DNA of 64,000 bases from Anaerolineae bacterium (GTDB taxonomy: Bacteria > Chloroflexota > Anaerolineae > Promineifilales > Promineifilaceae), in NCBI GenBank assembly GCA_023384415.1, contig JAHDWJ010000013.1:56066-120065 (forward strand). The letters are read 5' to 3'. Positions 15,396 through 23,467 of this stretch are shown piece after piece. Numbering within the stretch: position 1 is the first letter of the stretch; each line of letters starts with the position of its first letter. Position numbers and translations under genes: made by a program. The notes under the pieces are model-generated. The model saw only the letters and a program-made list of their open reading frames with translations, was not told the origin of the DNA and searched no databases.

Positions 15396-16439
15396 ATGGG
15401 AAGCGAGGAGACTCCAGAGGAACTCCAGGCCATTGCAGGGAACTCAGCCCTGACTGCTCACGCCTGGCTGATCTGGCTGCTCGCGGCCGCGACTTTCACC
15501 ATTCTCTCGCGCAACCCACTGTACACGACGCTTATTCTATTGGTCGTGGCGGTGGTGTATCATCGGGTGCGGCCGCGGGGGGCGGTCTTTCCCTTCTCCT
15601 GGCTGCGGTTAGGCGGGTTCATGCTCCTGATCCCGGCCCTCTTTTACGCCCTCTCCCTCTCCAGCGGCAACACTATCCTGGCCCGGCTGCCAGCCCAATG
15701 GCCGCTCATTGGTGGACCAATCACTCTGGAAGCGATGGTGTTGGGGGCCAGCAATGGACTGCTGCTCTTTACCTTGCTGCTTCTGTTCGCCACCTTCAAC
15801 CGGGCCTTACCAGCCAGTGAACTGATCCGGCTTACCCCGCGGGCCTTACACCACCTGGGTATCGTCGTCCTCATCGCCCTCACTTATATCCCGGAGACCC
15901 TGGCCCAGGGGCAGCGGATTCGGGAAGCGCAGGCGATTCGAGGGTATGAACTCAAGGGGTGGCGGGGTTGGCGGCCGCTGCTGCTGCCCTTGCTCATCAG
16001 CGGCCTGGAGCGGGCAATGGAGGTAGCTGAAGCGATGGTGGCCCGGGGATATGGCAGTACCGGGGAACAGCCCCACTCCACACGGCGGCAAATGGGGATG
16101 TTGGTGGGGTTAGCGGCCGCGTTCCTGGGCTGGCTCCTTATCCTGGTTGGGATTGTCTGGGGGTGGGGGGCATTGGTAGGGGGGATTTTGTGGCTCTTAT
16201 GGCTGGTATGGCGGGCTGGCCGGCAGGTCACCTTCAGCCGCTACCAGCAGCAAACATGGCAACCATGGGATGGTGTCGTCATCATCGCCAGCCTGGTTCC
16301 CCTGCCGCTTTTGCTCTGGCTTACTCCGGCGACCCTGCTCTATATCCCCTTCCCCCGGCTCACGCTGCCCCCATTTGAGCCGCTCTGGGGAGCCGCTCTG
16401 CTTGCTTTGCTAACACCAGGGCTGAGGACTGAGGAGTGA
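15396..16439 (+). CDS. ECF transporter T component (EcfT/CbiQ family)
   Basis: About 347 residues. Transmembrane helices flank the family's coupling region: LTYIPETLAQGQRIREAQAIRGYELKG and LERAMEVAEAMVARGYG, equivalent to the two A-R-G coupling motifs (here AIRG and ARG) that contact the ATPases. The open frame extends upstream to 15318 inside the S gene, but ATG 15396 (MGSEETPEEL), four bases after the S stop and behind AGGGGTAGGGG, is the natural start. It would link the S component to ECF ATPases in the membrane. No ATPase gene follows; the next gene is convergent, so the EcfA subunits must be encoded elsewhere. Confidence 0.85.
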   Translation: MGSEETPEELQAIAGNSALTAHAWLIWLLAAATFTILSRNPLYTTLILLVVAVVYHRVRPRGAVFPFSWLRLGGFMLLIPALFYALSLSSGNTILARLPAQWPLIGGPITLEAMVLGASNGLLLFTLLLLFATFNRALPASELIRLTPRALHHLGIVVLIALTYIPETLAQGQRIREAQAIRGYELKGWRGWRPLLLPLLISGLERAMEVAEAMVARGYGSTGEQPHSTRRQMGMLVGLAAAFLGWLLILVGIVWGWGALVGGILWLLWLVWRAGRQVTFSRYQQQTWQPWDGVVIIASLVPLPLLLWLTPATLLYIPFPRLTLPPFEPLWGAALLALLTPGLRTEE

Positions 16440-16445
16440 GTTGCC

Positions 16446-16961
16446 TCAGGTACCACTTGCCCCTTCTTCGGCCAATGTCAATAACTGCACACCTGGCTGA
16501 ACAGCTTCACCAGGGGTGCAGTGGATGGCCTGGACCGTACCGGCGTAGGGAGCCTGGATGGGGATGACCATTTTCATAGATTCCAACAAAATCAACCTGT
16601 CCCCACTTTGCACCACATCGCCAACTTGAACCAACACCTGGGAGACAATGGCGGGGATGGTCGCGGCCAGGGAACCATCCTCGTGGCTGTCACGGGTTTG
16701 CCCTTGCTCGCGCAGCCGTTGGTAGGTGAAGGTTTGCCCATTGAACCATAACTGCCGTTCCTGCCCCTGGGCATGAAGAGCAAAACGGAGCTGCGGCCGC
16801 GCCCCATCCTCTTGTTCCATCTCTACGATCAGAAACGGGCCATCCTGCTGCAACAGCCGCAGCGGCGTGACCCGGCCCGCCTGCGTGACCCACACCTGCT
16901 CCCCCTGGCGGGTCACTTCTAACTCTTGCTCTTCTCCGTTTAATTGAACCTTAAATTTCAT
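16446..16961 (-). CDS. Biotinyl/lipoyl attachment domain protein
   Basis: The 171-residue protein ends in a biotin-carboxyl-carrier domain (about residues 98-166: IPAIVSQVLVQVGDVVQSGD, LILLESMKMVIPIQAPYAG). The lysine of ESMKM is the expected biotinylation site. The N-terminal 90 residues form a small beta-rich domain (MKFKVQLNGEEQELEV), as in stand-alone carriers of oxaloacetate/methylmalonyl-CoA decarboxylases and of acyl-CoA carboxylases. No carboxylase subunit is adjacent, so the partner is unknown. It is convergent with the ECF T gene and separated from it by only 6 bp. Confidence 0.85.
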   Translation of the reverse strand: MKFKVQLNGEEQELEVTRQGEQVWVTQAGRVTPLRLLQQDGPFLIVEMEQEDGARPQLRFALHAQGQERQLWFNGQTFTYQRLREQGQTRDSHEDGSLAATIPAIVSQVLVQVGDVVQSGDRLILLESMKMVIPIQAPYAGTVQAIHCTPGEAVQPGVQLLTLAEEGASGT

Positions 16962-17004
16962 AGGGCAAACTCTAATTATGATTGTTGTGCTTACAGACAG
17001 ATGG

Positions 17005-18255
17005 TTACGACGCCATCACCAAAGGCAGGGCAAAATCAAACTTACTCCCTTTCCCTACCACACTTTCGACCCAAATGCGGCCGTTGTGCAGCGTGAGCAG
17101 CTCTTTGGCCAGAGAAAGACCCAACCCCAATCCCCCGGCCTGCCGCCGCATAAAATGCTCTACCTGATAAAAGCGATCAAAAATGCGATCTAACTTGTCT
17201 AAAGGAATACCTACCCCATTATCCCGCACGGAACACCACAGTTCATGTCCATGCCGCTCTATAATAACCGCAACGATCCCTTGTCGTGAGGTAAATTTGA
17301 TGGCATTATCCAATAGATTCCCCAAAACGACTTCAATCATATTTCGATCCGCGGCGACGGGTAACGGTTCATTGGGGGTCCTGACGGTAAGAGTGCGTTC
17401 CATGGTGGCGGTGGCTATATAGCGGGCGGTTACCTCTTGGGCCAGGATCGAAAAATCAAATATCTCCAAATCTAATTTTAGCCGCCCCGTATCCACAAAT
17501 TGTAGATTAAACATGTTTTGCATGATGCTCCGCAGCTGCACAGCTGCGTCCATTACCGCATCCATCTGATTTGCCAGCTCTGGGTCTATGCTCTCGCGCA
17601 AGAAAGAGACGTATCCCAAGATGACCGAAAGGGGGGTTCGCAGCTCGTGGGAAGCAATGGCAATAAAGCCACTTTTTAGTTCATCTAGTTCATTGAGTTT
17701 ACGGTTGGCCTGGGTAAGCTGAGTGATGAGGCGGGCTTTTTCTACGGCTACCCCAGCCAAATCGGCTAAAGCGGACAAGGTTTCACTATCCTGGAAAGAG
17801 AAAGTGCCTTGTTGTTTATTGACCGACTCTAAAACGCCGACGGTGCGCTCACCATCATGCATGGGGACGCCCAAAATAGAGCGGGTTTTGAATTGGATGG
17901 CCTGAGACACTTTGGGATTCCAGCGAGCATCCTGGGTCACATCATCTATAATGAGGGGCTGGTTGCTGGTTAAGATAGCCCCAGCAATGCTGTTTTCTAT
18001 AGGAACCGGGAAATCAAGTAATTTTGGGGCGTGTGACCCAGAGGTAGCTTTGAAGCGAAGTTGGCGGGTGGCCGGGTCGAGGAGAAGGATGGAGGCACTT
18101 TCACTGCCGGTAAGCGCGGCCGCTTCCGTAATAATAAACCGGAGCAAATCATCCAGGTTGGTAGTGGAGTTCAGGACACGACTGATTTCTACCATCCGGG
18201 CCAGGCGGGCCGGGCCTAAATCTTCCAGGTTGGCGGCAAATGCATCCATCATCAT
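17005..18255 (-). CDS. GAF-domain sensor histidine kinase, soluble
   Basis: The 416-residue protein has no transmembrane segment. A GAF domain (about residues 25-170: LDDLLRFIITEAAALTG, ESVNKQQGTFSFQDSETLSALADLAGVA) is followed by the HisKA dimerisation domain with the phospho-acceptor His in ASHELRTPLS, then the ATPase domain with the N box GNLLDNAIKFT, G1 DNGVGIP, the F box FDRFYQ and G2 GGLGLGLSLAK. It would sense a cytosolic ligand and phosphorylate a response regulator, but none is encoded nearby, so it is an orphan kinase here. The gene lies just downstream of the SURF1 gene (9-bp gap), which hints at cotranscription with the oxidase-assembly genes. Confidence 0.9.
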   Translation of the reverse strand: MMMDAFAANLEDLGPARLARMVEISRVLNSTTNLDDLLRFIITEAAALTGSESASILLLDPATRQLRFKATSGSHAPKLLDFPVPIENSIAGAILTSNQPLIIDDVTQDARWNPKVSQAIQFKTRSILGVPMHDGERTVGVLESVNKQQGTFSFQDSETLSALADLAGVAVEKARLITQLTQANRKLNELDELKSGFIAIASHELRTPLSVILGYVSFLRESIDPELANQMDAVMDAAVQLRSIMQNMFNLQFVDTGRLKLDLEIFDFSILAQEVTARYIATATMERTLTVRTPNEPLPVAADRNMIEVVLGNLLDNAIKFTSRQGIVAVIIERHGHELWCSVRDNGVGIPLDKLDRIFDRFYQVEHFMRRQAGGLGLGLSLAKELLTLHNGRIWVESVVGKGSKFDFALPLVMAS

Positions 18256-18264
18256 TTTCTCCGA

Positions 18265-19023
18265 TCACGCCTCACGCGTTCCCTTCTTTTCCTGCTGCTG
18301 CACATAATAAACGTACCCAATAGCCAACATTATAGCAAAACTAAACCATTGTAAGGCATAACTAAGGTGTGAACCTTCGGAGAGGTCTATTTCCTGGGGC
18401 AGACGGTAAGGCAGGGTTGGCTCACCGCCAGTGGGGGTTTGTTGAATGTAAACGGGTAGTAAGGTGTAGGGCAGCTGCGCCTGCATCAATTCTATCTCAA
18501 TACGATATTGTTCGGGCTGGAAGGTTTGGCTTGGTTCGGCTGCACTCCCATACCGCGCCACCTGAGAAAGTTGAATGACACCTTCGACAAGAGCGGGATT
18601 GGCCTGATCATATTGCCGCGCATTAACCGCTTCTCTCTGGGGCAGCCATCCCCGATTAACTAGAATGGCACTGTTTTCATCTAGCAGGAGGGGTGTGACC
18701 AGGTAAACCCCGGTCTGACCTTCCCAGGGCTGCAACAGAATGAGGTATTGATGGTCGTAATCGAATTGACCCGCGGCCGCGACCTGCCGATCAGCCATGG
18801 CCAACAACAGGGCCGGATCTTCCTGCCCTGTTAGCGGTAGTGGGGGCTGGGCTAATTGGGCGGCCAGCAGATCATTGCTGGCTCGCCGCTCTTGCAGCCT
18901 GTACAGCTGCCATACCCCCAAACGGAGCAAAAGAGCCACCCCCAGAAGAACAATGAAAGTTACCCAACGCCAACGACGACTCCCCAGCGGCCGCAGCCAC
19001 CGCCCCCATATCGTCTCATTCAT
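18265..19023 (-). CDS. SURF1-family cytochrome oxidase assembly protein
   Basis: The 252-residue protein has the SURF1 plan: an N-terminal transmembrane helix (RWVTFIVLLGVALLLRLGVWQLYRLQERRASN), a large external domain and a C-terminal helix (LQWFSFAIMLAIGYVYYV). The family signature G-x-W-Q-L-x-R-x-x-E/W-K appears as LGVWQLYRLQERR. SURF1 proteins help insert heme a into subunit I. ATG 19023 (MNETIWGRW) follows GGCGGAGAAA and overlaps the upstream stop by a few bases; the longer frame from 19062 is less likely. Its neighbours are oxidase assembly and structural genes. Confidence 0.9.
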   Translation of the reverse strand: MNETIWGRWLRPLGSRRWRWVTFIVLLGVALLLRLGVWQLYRLQERRASNDLLAAQLAQPPLPLTGQEDPALLLAMADRQVAAAGQFDYDHQYLILLQPWEGQTGVYLVTPLLLDENSAILVNRGWLPQREAVNARQYDQANPALVEGVIQLSQVARYGSAAEPSQTFQPEQYRIEIELMQAQLPYTLLPVYIQQTPTGGEPTLPYRLPQEIDLSEGSHLSYALQWFSFAIMLAIGYVYYVQQQEKKGTREA

Positions 19024-19555
19024 CTTTTCTCCGCCGGCCCCTTTGCCATAGCCCCAACCCAACCAGGGCAGCCACCCCTGCGCCGGCCCCTACCCAAACA
19101 GCCCAGCTAACCCCCAGGCCAGCGACTACAGGCAAGGAAAATCCCACCTGACCATGACACCCCCAGGTATCATCTTGTACGTCTACCGTAATATCATACA
19201 TGCCCGCTTCCCGCAGCCGCACTTTGGTTTCATAGAAAAATTTCACGTCCGCCTGCTCATGGGTTGCCGGGGCCGTCACGACCCGCCCCTCAGCCAGGGG
19301 GGTGAAGGTGACCTTAACCGCCGAATTAAGGATGATCGCCCCGGTTGTGCCGGGTTCTGTTTTTTCGGCCAACAAAGCAGCAATATGCACCTCGCGCCCT
19401 GTCAGCAACGGATCCGGCCAGGTCCACACCGAGACCAGGCAGTTATCCAGTTCAACCGCAATCAGTTGAGCTATCCCTTCGCTGTGGGCCTGGGTAACAA
19501 TCGGGGGCAAAAGTAAAACGATACAGGTAAAGATGAGAATGAAAAAACGGTTCAT
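19016..19555 (-). CDS. Secreted YtkA/FixH-like protein of the oxidase locus
   Basis: The 179-residue protein has a signal peptide (MNRFFILIFTCIVLLLPPIV, TQA), an exposed beta-rich domain (about 25-140) and a C-terminal transmembrane helix followed by RGRRRKDE. The domain contains FTPLAEGRVVTAPATHEQA, KVRLREAGMYDITVDVQ and DDTWGCHGQVGFSLPV, the style of YtkA-like or FixH-like domains that accompany cytochrome oxidase and copper-handling genes. A CxH pair (GCHG) could bind copper but this is speculation. It overlaps the SURF1 gene and sits 3 bp downstream of the CtaG gene, clearly in one operon. Confidence 0.6.
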   Translation of the reverse strand: MNRFFILIFTCIVLLLPPIVTQAHSEGIAQLIAVELDNCLVSVWTWPDPLLTGREVHIAALLAEKTEPGTTGAIILNSAVKVTFTPLAEGRVVTAPATHEQADVKFFYETKVRLREAGMYDITVDVQDDTWGCHGQVGFSLPVVAGLGVSWAVWVGAGAGVAALVGLGLWQRGRRRKDE

Positions 19556-19558
19556 AAA

Positions 19559-20416
19559 TTATCGCACCACCTTTTGCTCTTCCTGCTTCATCCGCACAAA
19601 CAACATCACCAAAGCAGCCAAAATGTACATCATGCTGCCGGGAATCCACATAATCAGGCCGCTCAGGGCTTGATCTTCTAAAACCGAAAAACGGGTGATC
19701 CGGGGCATATTTTCATAAAAGCTGTACATGGGAGTTGATGAAAAGGCCAGAAAAACCCCCAAAATCATATTGGGAGGAACACCAGCGATGGCTAAGCCGG
19801 CCCGGCCTAATAACGGGAGTGGTTGATGGAGCTTGGGGCCGGCTCCGGTGATGCGCCACCAGAAGAGCATCGCCGTCGTGAAAAAGGTGAGATGCTCCAA
19901 ATTATGCACCCACTCATATTGCAAAGCAGCGTTATACAAGAACGGATCATGCCACCCCCACAAGACGATGACAAAAAGCATCCAGGTCACGCCAGGGGAT
20001 AAGAGGGAGCGGACCCAGCGGCGGCCGGCCGCTTCCCGCCCGATCACCTTATTGAGTAACCGGCCAGCCTGAACGCGGCCGCGATCCGGCAATCCCCAAA
20101 GCAAAAAGGGCAGCGGGTTGGCTATCATCAGCAAAGGGGGGGCAAACATCACCATAAAGAGATGCTGCACCATGTGCATAAAAAAGAGGAAACTACTGAG
20201 AGTATCAATGGGGGAAAGCAGGGAAAGGGCCAACAGGAGCAGGCCAACCCAATAGGCCGCCAACCGCCATACCGTAACCAGGCCACCTTCAAGGCGGCCG
20301 CGGCCGCGCAGCACCCACCACCCCCGGCTATACAACCCGGCCAAAAGCAGCAGCGGGATAATCACCTCCCATCGCCACGACCAGGATCGCAAGGCCGCTT
20401 GCAACAACGGATTCAT
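19559..20416 (-). CDS. ctaG: Cytochrome oxidase assembly protein CtaG, caa3 type
   Basis: The 285-residue polytopic protein (about seven helices) carries the Caa3_CtaG landmarks: LLSPIDTLSSFLFFMHMVQHLFMVMFAPPLLM, WHDPFLYNAALQYEWVHNLEHLTFFTTAMLFWW and the closing ALSGLIMWIPGSMMYILAAL. Several of the histidines visible there (HMVQH, WHDP, HNLEHLT) are conserved and likely bind copper for delivery to the oxidase. ATG 20416 (MNPLLQAAL) is preferred over the longer frame from 20458. A terminator hairpin lies just upstream, separating it from the coxC block. Confidence 0.9.
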   Translation of the reverse strand: MNPLLQAALRSWSWRWEVIIPLLLLAGLYSRGWWVLRGRGRLEGGLVTVWRLAAYWVGLLLLALSLLSPIDTLSSFLFFMHMVQHLFMVMFAPPLLMIANPLPFLLWGLPDRGRVQAGRLLNKVIGREAAGRRWVRSLLSPGVTWMLFVIVLWGWHDPFLYNAALQYEWVHNLEHLTFFTTAMLFWWRITGAGPKLHQPLPLLGRAGLAIAGVPPNMILGVFLAFSSTPMYSFYENMPRITRFSVLEDQALSGLIMWIPGSMMYILAALVMLFVRMKQEEQKVVR

Positions 20417-20433
20417 AACCAACAACTCTTTAG

Positions 20434-20477
20434 AGAAAAAAGAGACCACGAACCCCACTCAGGGGAAATTCGTGGCC
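20434..20477 (-). terminator. Intrinsic terminator between coxC and ctaG
   Basis: On the minus strand CCACGAAttt-CCCC, a TGAGT loop and GGGG-ttCGTGG are followed within four bases by TTTTTT. It ends the oxidase transcript or attenuates reading into ctaG, whose start is less than 20 bp further on. Confidence 0.7.
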
Positions 20478-20567
20478 TCCTGTGGGCAGTTCACCGTACT
20501 CAGTGAGCCATGAGCAGCGACAATGACTACTCACGGCCCCTGGTTGACTGACAACTATCAGCTTCAG

Positions 20568-20634
20568 AATGACAACAACGGATAATACCCTTCTCTGAAA
20601 AAATCCGTTCCTTTTTCAATCCGTTGTTGTCATT
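20568..20634. repeat. Perfect 16-bp inverted repeat downstream of coxC
   Basis: AATGACAACAACGGAT (20568-20583) and its exact inverse complement (20619-20634) enclose a 35-bp loop that contains a third ATCCGTT. The sequence TGACAACAACGGA recurs at about 37364, upstream of the phasin-like gene. It may be a stem-loop protecting the mRNA end or a decayed mobile element. Confidence 0.75.
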
Positions 20635-20691
20635 ACGGCAAAAGATTAATTTTGGCAATCAATCAGCTCGCGGCCCATTGATTAGGACTGC

Positions 20692-21336
20692 CTAATGAAC
20701 CGGCGTACCGATCAAATACAAAATCGGGTAGAAGAACACCCACACCACATCCACATAATGCCAATAAATGGCACACGCTTCCACCCCCCAATGCCGCTCT
20801 GTCGAATATCCCCCCCGGCGACCATTGATGTACACCATCAAAATCAAAAACAGACCTGAAACCACATGCAGGGCATGAATACCCGTCATGCCAAAGAAGA
20901 CCGCCCCAAATGCGCCATCCGTTGGTTTGAGCAGTTCATGATCGCCAAAGGTGATACCAAACAAACCCCACTCAAACCCAACCACCCCAACCAGGAACAG
21001 AACCCCCAGGACAAACGTCACCAGCAAACTGTTGAGGAATTTATCCCGGTCGCCGTGGGCAATGGCTACTTCCGCCCGCACCATAAAATAGCTGCTGATC
21101 AACAAAACAGAGGTCGTCGCCAACCCTAACGCCTGATCCAACTCCGGGCGCGTATTACCCCAAAGGGCAAAACGAACCACAATGAGGGCCACAAAGAGAA
21201 AAACTTCCGAAATACAGAAAAGCCACAAACCTAAACGGTTAGCCCGCAGCGTTTCCAGATACGTCGGGACATGGGCGTGTCCATGTTCGTCGGCGTGATC
21301 GTGTGCCTGATCGTGATGGGTAGCAGCAGCACTCAT
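20692..21336 (-). CDS. ctaE: Cytochrome c oxidase subunit III
   Basis: The 214-residue subunit has five hydrophobic helices and the family motifs RLGLWLFCISEVFLFVALI (with the conserved W-x-F-x-x-S/A-E), FFGMTGIHALHVVSGL and VEACAIYWHYVDVVWVFFYPILYL. The N-terminus is His-rich (HHDQAHDHADEHGHAH), which could bind metal but is common in such proteins. It overlaps the subunit IV gene by one base (ATG/TGA type). Complex IV reduces oxygen to water in the cytoplasmic membrane. Confidence 0.95.
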   Translation of the reverse strand: MSAAATHHDQAHDHADEHGHAHVPTYLETLRANRLGLWLFCISEVFLFVALIVVRFALWGNTRPELDQALGLATTSVLLISSYFMVRAEVAIAHGDRDKFLNSLLVTFVLGVLFLVGVVGFEWGLFGITFGDHELLKPTDGAFGAVFFGMTGIHALHVVSGLFLILMVYINGRRGGYSTERHWGVEACAIYWHYVDVVWVFFYPILYLIGTPVH

Positions 21337-21536
21337 TAATGACTCTCCTCACGCCACAACCGATAGACGTGCATGAAATAGTTGACAATCAGCCCTGCTT
21401 TCAGAAAAGCGATGAGCAGCAGCAAAATCATAGAATCCAGGTATTGGCTCACCAGGTATTCCACCAGGGTTAAAAAGGCCAATACCAGAAAGATGGTAAA
21501 AATAAGTTGGTAAGCCTGACTTTTTTTCTCTTCCAC
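21336..21536 (-). CDS. ctaF: Cytochrome c oxidase subunit IV, prokaryotic type
   Basis: A 66-residue protein with two transmembrane helices (YQLIFTIFLVLAFLTLVEYLV and MILLLLIAFLKAGLIVNYFMHVYRL). The ending K-A-x-L-I-x-x-Y-F-M-H-x is characteristic of prokaryotic subunit IV (COX4_pro). It lies between the subunit I and III genes with the normal order and overlaps coxC. Confidence 0.9.
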   Translation of the reverse strand: MEEKKSQAYQLIFTIFLVLAFLTLVEYLVSQYLDSMILLLLIAFLKAGLIVNYFMHVYRLWREESH

Positions 21537-21571
21537 GTTTGCTTCTCCTAAACCGTGCCCGTGCCCATAAT

Positions 21572-23455
21572 TTAATCACCTGCAGCCGGCACATCCCGCA
21601 CATAAACCGAACCAGGAACGCCGTAATCATACGGTTCACCGACCACCTCAAACGGGCGGTAATAGTTAAACTCTGGCAGAGGTGAGGGCACCTGCCACTC
21701 TGGCGAGCGCGACCCCCACGGATTAATGGCCGCCACCCGCTCCGTTCGGGAACTGGTGATCAGGTTATAAATCATAATCAACACCGACCAGCCAATAATC
21801 AGCGCGGACAGGGTGATCAAGGCGTGGGTAAACTCAATACCCAGAGCAGGATCATAATCATAAATACGCCGACGCATCCCCCAAATCCCTACCTGCATCT
21901 GCCCCAAACTCATCAGCCAAAACCCTGGGGTCATCAGCCAGAAATGAATCTTACCCAGCCGCTCGTTGTACATGTGGCCGGTAATTTTGGGATACCAGTA
22001 ATAGATAGCGGCAAAGAACGGGAAGACGAAGCCACCAAACATGGTGGCATGGAAATGGCCCACCACCCAATAACTATCATGTAAATGCAAATCGGTGGGA
22101 ATGGTGCCTAGAATAGGGCCAGTTAATCCGCCGATGAGAAAGACGGAAATCGCTCCTAATACAAACAACATCGGCGTCTCGAAGGTTACTTTCCCACCCC
22201 AAATGGTGCCTACCCAACTGAAGAATTTGACCCCGGTGGGGATAGCTACCAGCAAAGTGGCTAACATGAAGGGAATCCGCAGCACGTCGGCCATGCCTGA
22301 GGTGAACATGTGATGGGCCCAAACGAGAAACCCAACCAGGGCAATCCCCAGGCTGGAGAGGGCAACCCATTTGTAGCCAAAGAGGGGTTTACGGGAGTAA
22401 ACTGGCAGCAGCTCGCTGATGATCCCCAGGCCCGGCAAAACAAAAACGTAAACAACGGGATGGGAGTAGAACCAGAAAAGATGCTGATAAAGGATAGGAT
22501 CTCCGGCCGGCCACCCCAGGCCGTTGCTAAAAGTGGGGTCGAAAAAGCCTAATTTCAGCACCCGCTGGGTAGTTACCATAAGCTGGGCCGCGCCAACGGT
22601 TTGGGTAGCCGTAAATTGAATTAAACTGGTAGCGATGGCCGCCCAGACAAAAATCGGCATCCGCCAGAGAGACATCCCTTTAGCCCGCATGATCATCACT
22701 GTGACCAGCAGGTTGATGGCCCCGGCGATGGATGAAAAGCCGTTGAAATAAAAGCCTAGAATAAACAATTGGGTGCCCAGGGGAGAGCCATCTATGGTGC
22801 TGAGAGGGGGATACCCTACCCAGCCAGTCTCCCAGCCGTCGCCAATGACCATCCCAGCCATAATGAGAATGGCGGAAGGGATAGCAATCCAGTAACTAAA
22901 GGCATTCAGACGAGGGAAGGCCATATCGCTGGCCCCGATCATCATCGGCACCAGGTAGTTGACCATCGCCCCAACCCCTAGCAAGATGGAAGCGATCATG
23001 ATGATGCCATGGGCACTAAAAATGGTGTTGTAGCTTTCCGGGGTGAGGAACTGCTCACCCGGCCACGAGAGTTCCAGCCGGAAGATGATCGCAAGGATCC
23101 CCCCCACCAATAAGACGATGATACTGGTGACGCCATATTGAATGCCGATGACTTTGTGATTGTAATCTACGGAAAAGTAGCGTGTCCAGGCGGGTAGGCC
23201 ATCGGGGTCGCCGTGGCGCAGGGGAGTTTCAATGCCGACACACCATTTCAGCCAATCGGTGAGGACGCCACTGAAGAGCAGGGAGCCAAAAACGCTGAAC
23301 ATGGCCGCGATGACCAGTTCGGCTTCGGCACTGGGGGGGAGGTTGGCGGCCGCACGAATGGCTCGTACCAGGAATAACCCTGCGGCCGCGCCTGCCGCCT
23401 GCCCGATCAAGGCCCAAACAATGCCTAGAGAAAATAAAATACGTAATTGCCTCAT
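21572..23455 (-). CDS. ctaD: Cytochrome c oxidase subunit I, A2 type
   Basis: The 627-residue catalytic subunit binds heme a, heme a3 and CuB. Ligands are visible in SAHGIIMI (heme a), WFYSHPVVYVFVLPGLG (CuB His and cross-linked Tyr), HHMFTSG (CuB pair) and DSYWVVGHFHATMFGG (heme a3 and heme a). The motif YSHPVVY in place of GHPEVY means the D-channel glutamate is missing and marks an A2-type heme-copper oxidase. The N-terminus has an extra hydrophobic region (residues 1-60) before the usual helix I. It follows the subunit II gene by 12 bp. Confidence 0.95.
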   Translation of the reverse strand: MRQLRILFSLGIVWALIGQAAGAAAGLFLVRAIRAAANLPPSAEAELVIAAMFSVFGSLLFSGVLTDWLKWCVGIETPLRHGDPDGLPAWTRYFSVDYNHKVIGIQYGVTSIIVLLVGGILAIIFRLELSWPGEQFLTPESYNTIFSAHGIIMIASILLGVGAMVNYLVPMMIGASDMAFPRLNAFSYWIAIPSAILIMAGMVIGDGWETGWVGYPPLSTIDGSPLGTQLFILGFYFNGFSSIAGAINLLVTVMIMRAKGMSLWRMPIFVWAAIATSLIQFTATQTVGAAQLMVTTQRVLKLGFFDPTFSNGLGWPAGDPILYQHLFWFYSHPVVYVFVLPGLGIISELLPVYSRKPLFGYKWVALSSLGIALVGFLVWAHHMFTSGMADVLRIPFMLATLLVAIPTGVKFFSWVGTIWGGKVTFETPMLFVLGAISVFLIGGLTGPILGTIPTDLHLHDSYWVVGHFHATMFGGFVFPFFAAIYYWYPKITGHMYNERLGKIHFWLMTPGFWLMSLGQMQVGIWGMRRRIYDYDPALGIEFTHALITLSALIIGWSVLIMIYNLITSSRTERVAAINPWGSRSPEWQVPSPLPEFNYYRPFEVVGEPYDYGVPGSVYVRDVPAAGD

Positions 23456-23467
23456 AGATTAAACTCC

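Noticed and set aside
18371..18386. Fifth copy of the AACCTTCGGAAGG repeat in the SURF1 gene
   Set aside because: Only one imperfect arm (GAACCTTCGGAGAGG) is present and it lies within a conserved coding region.
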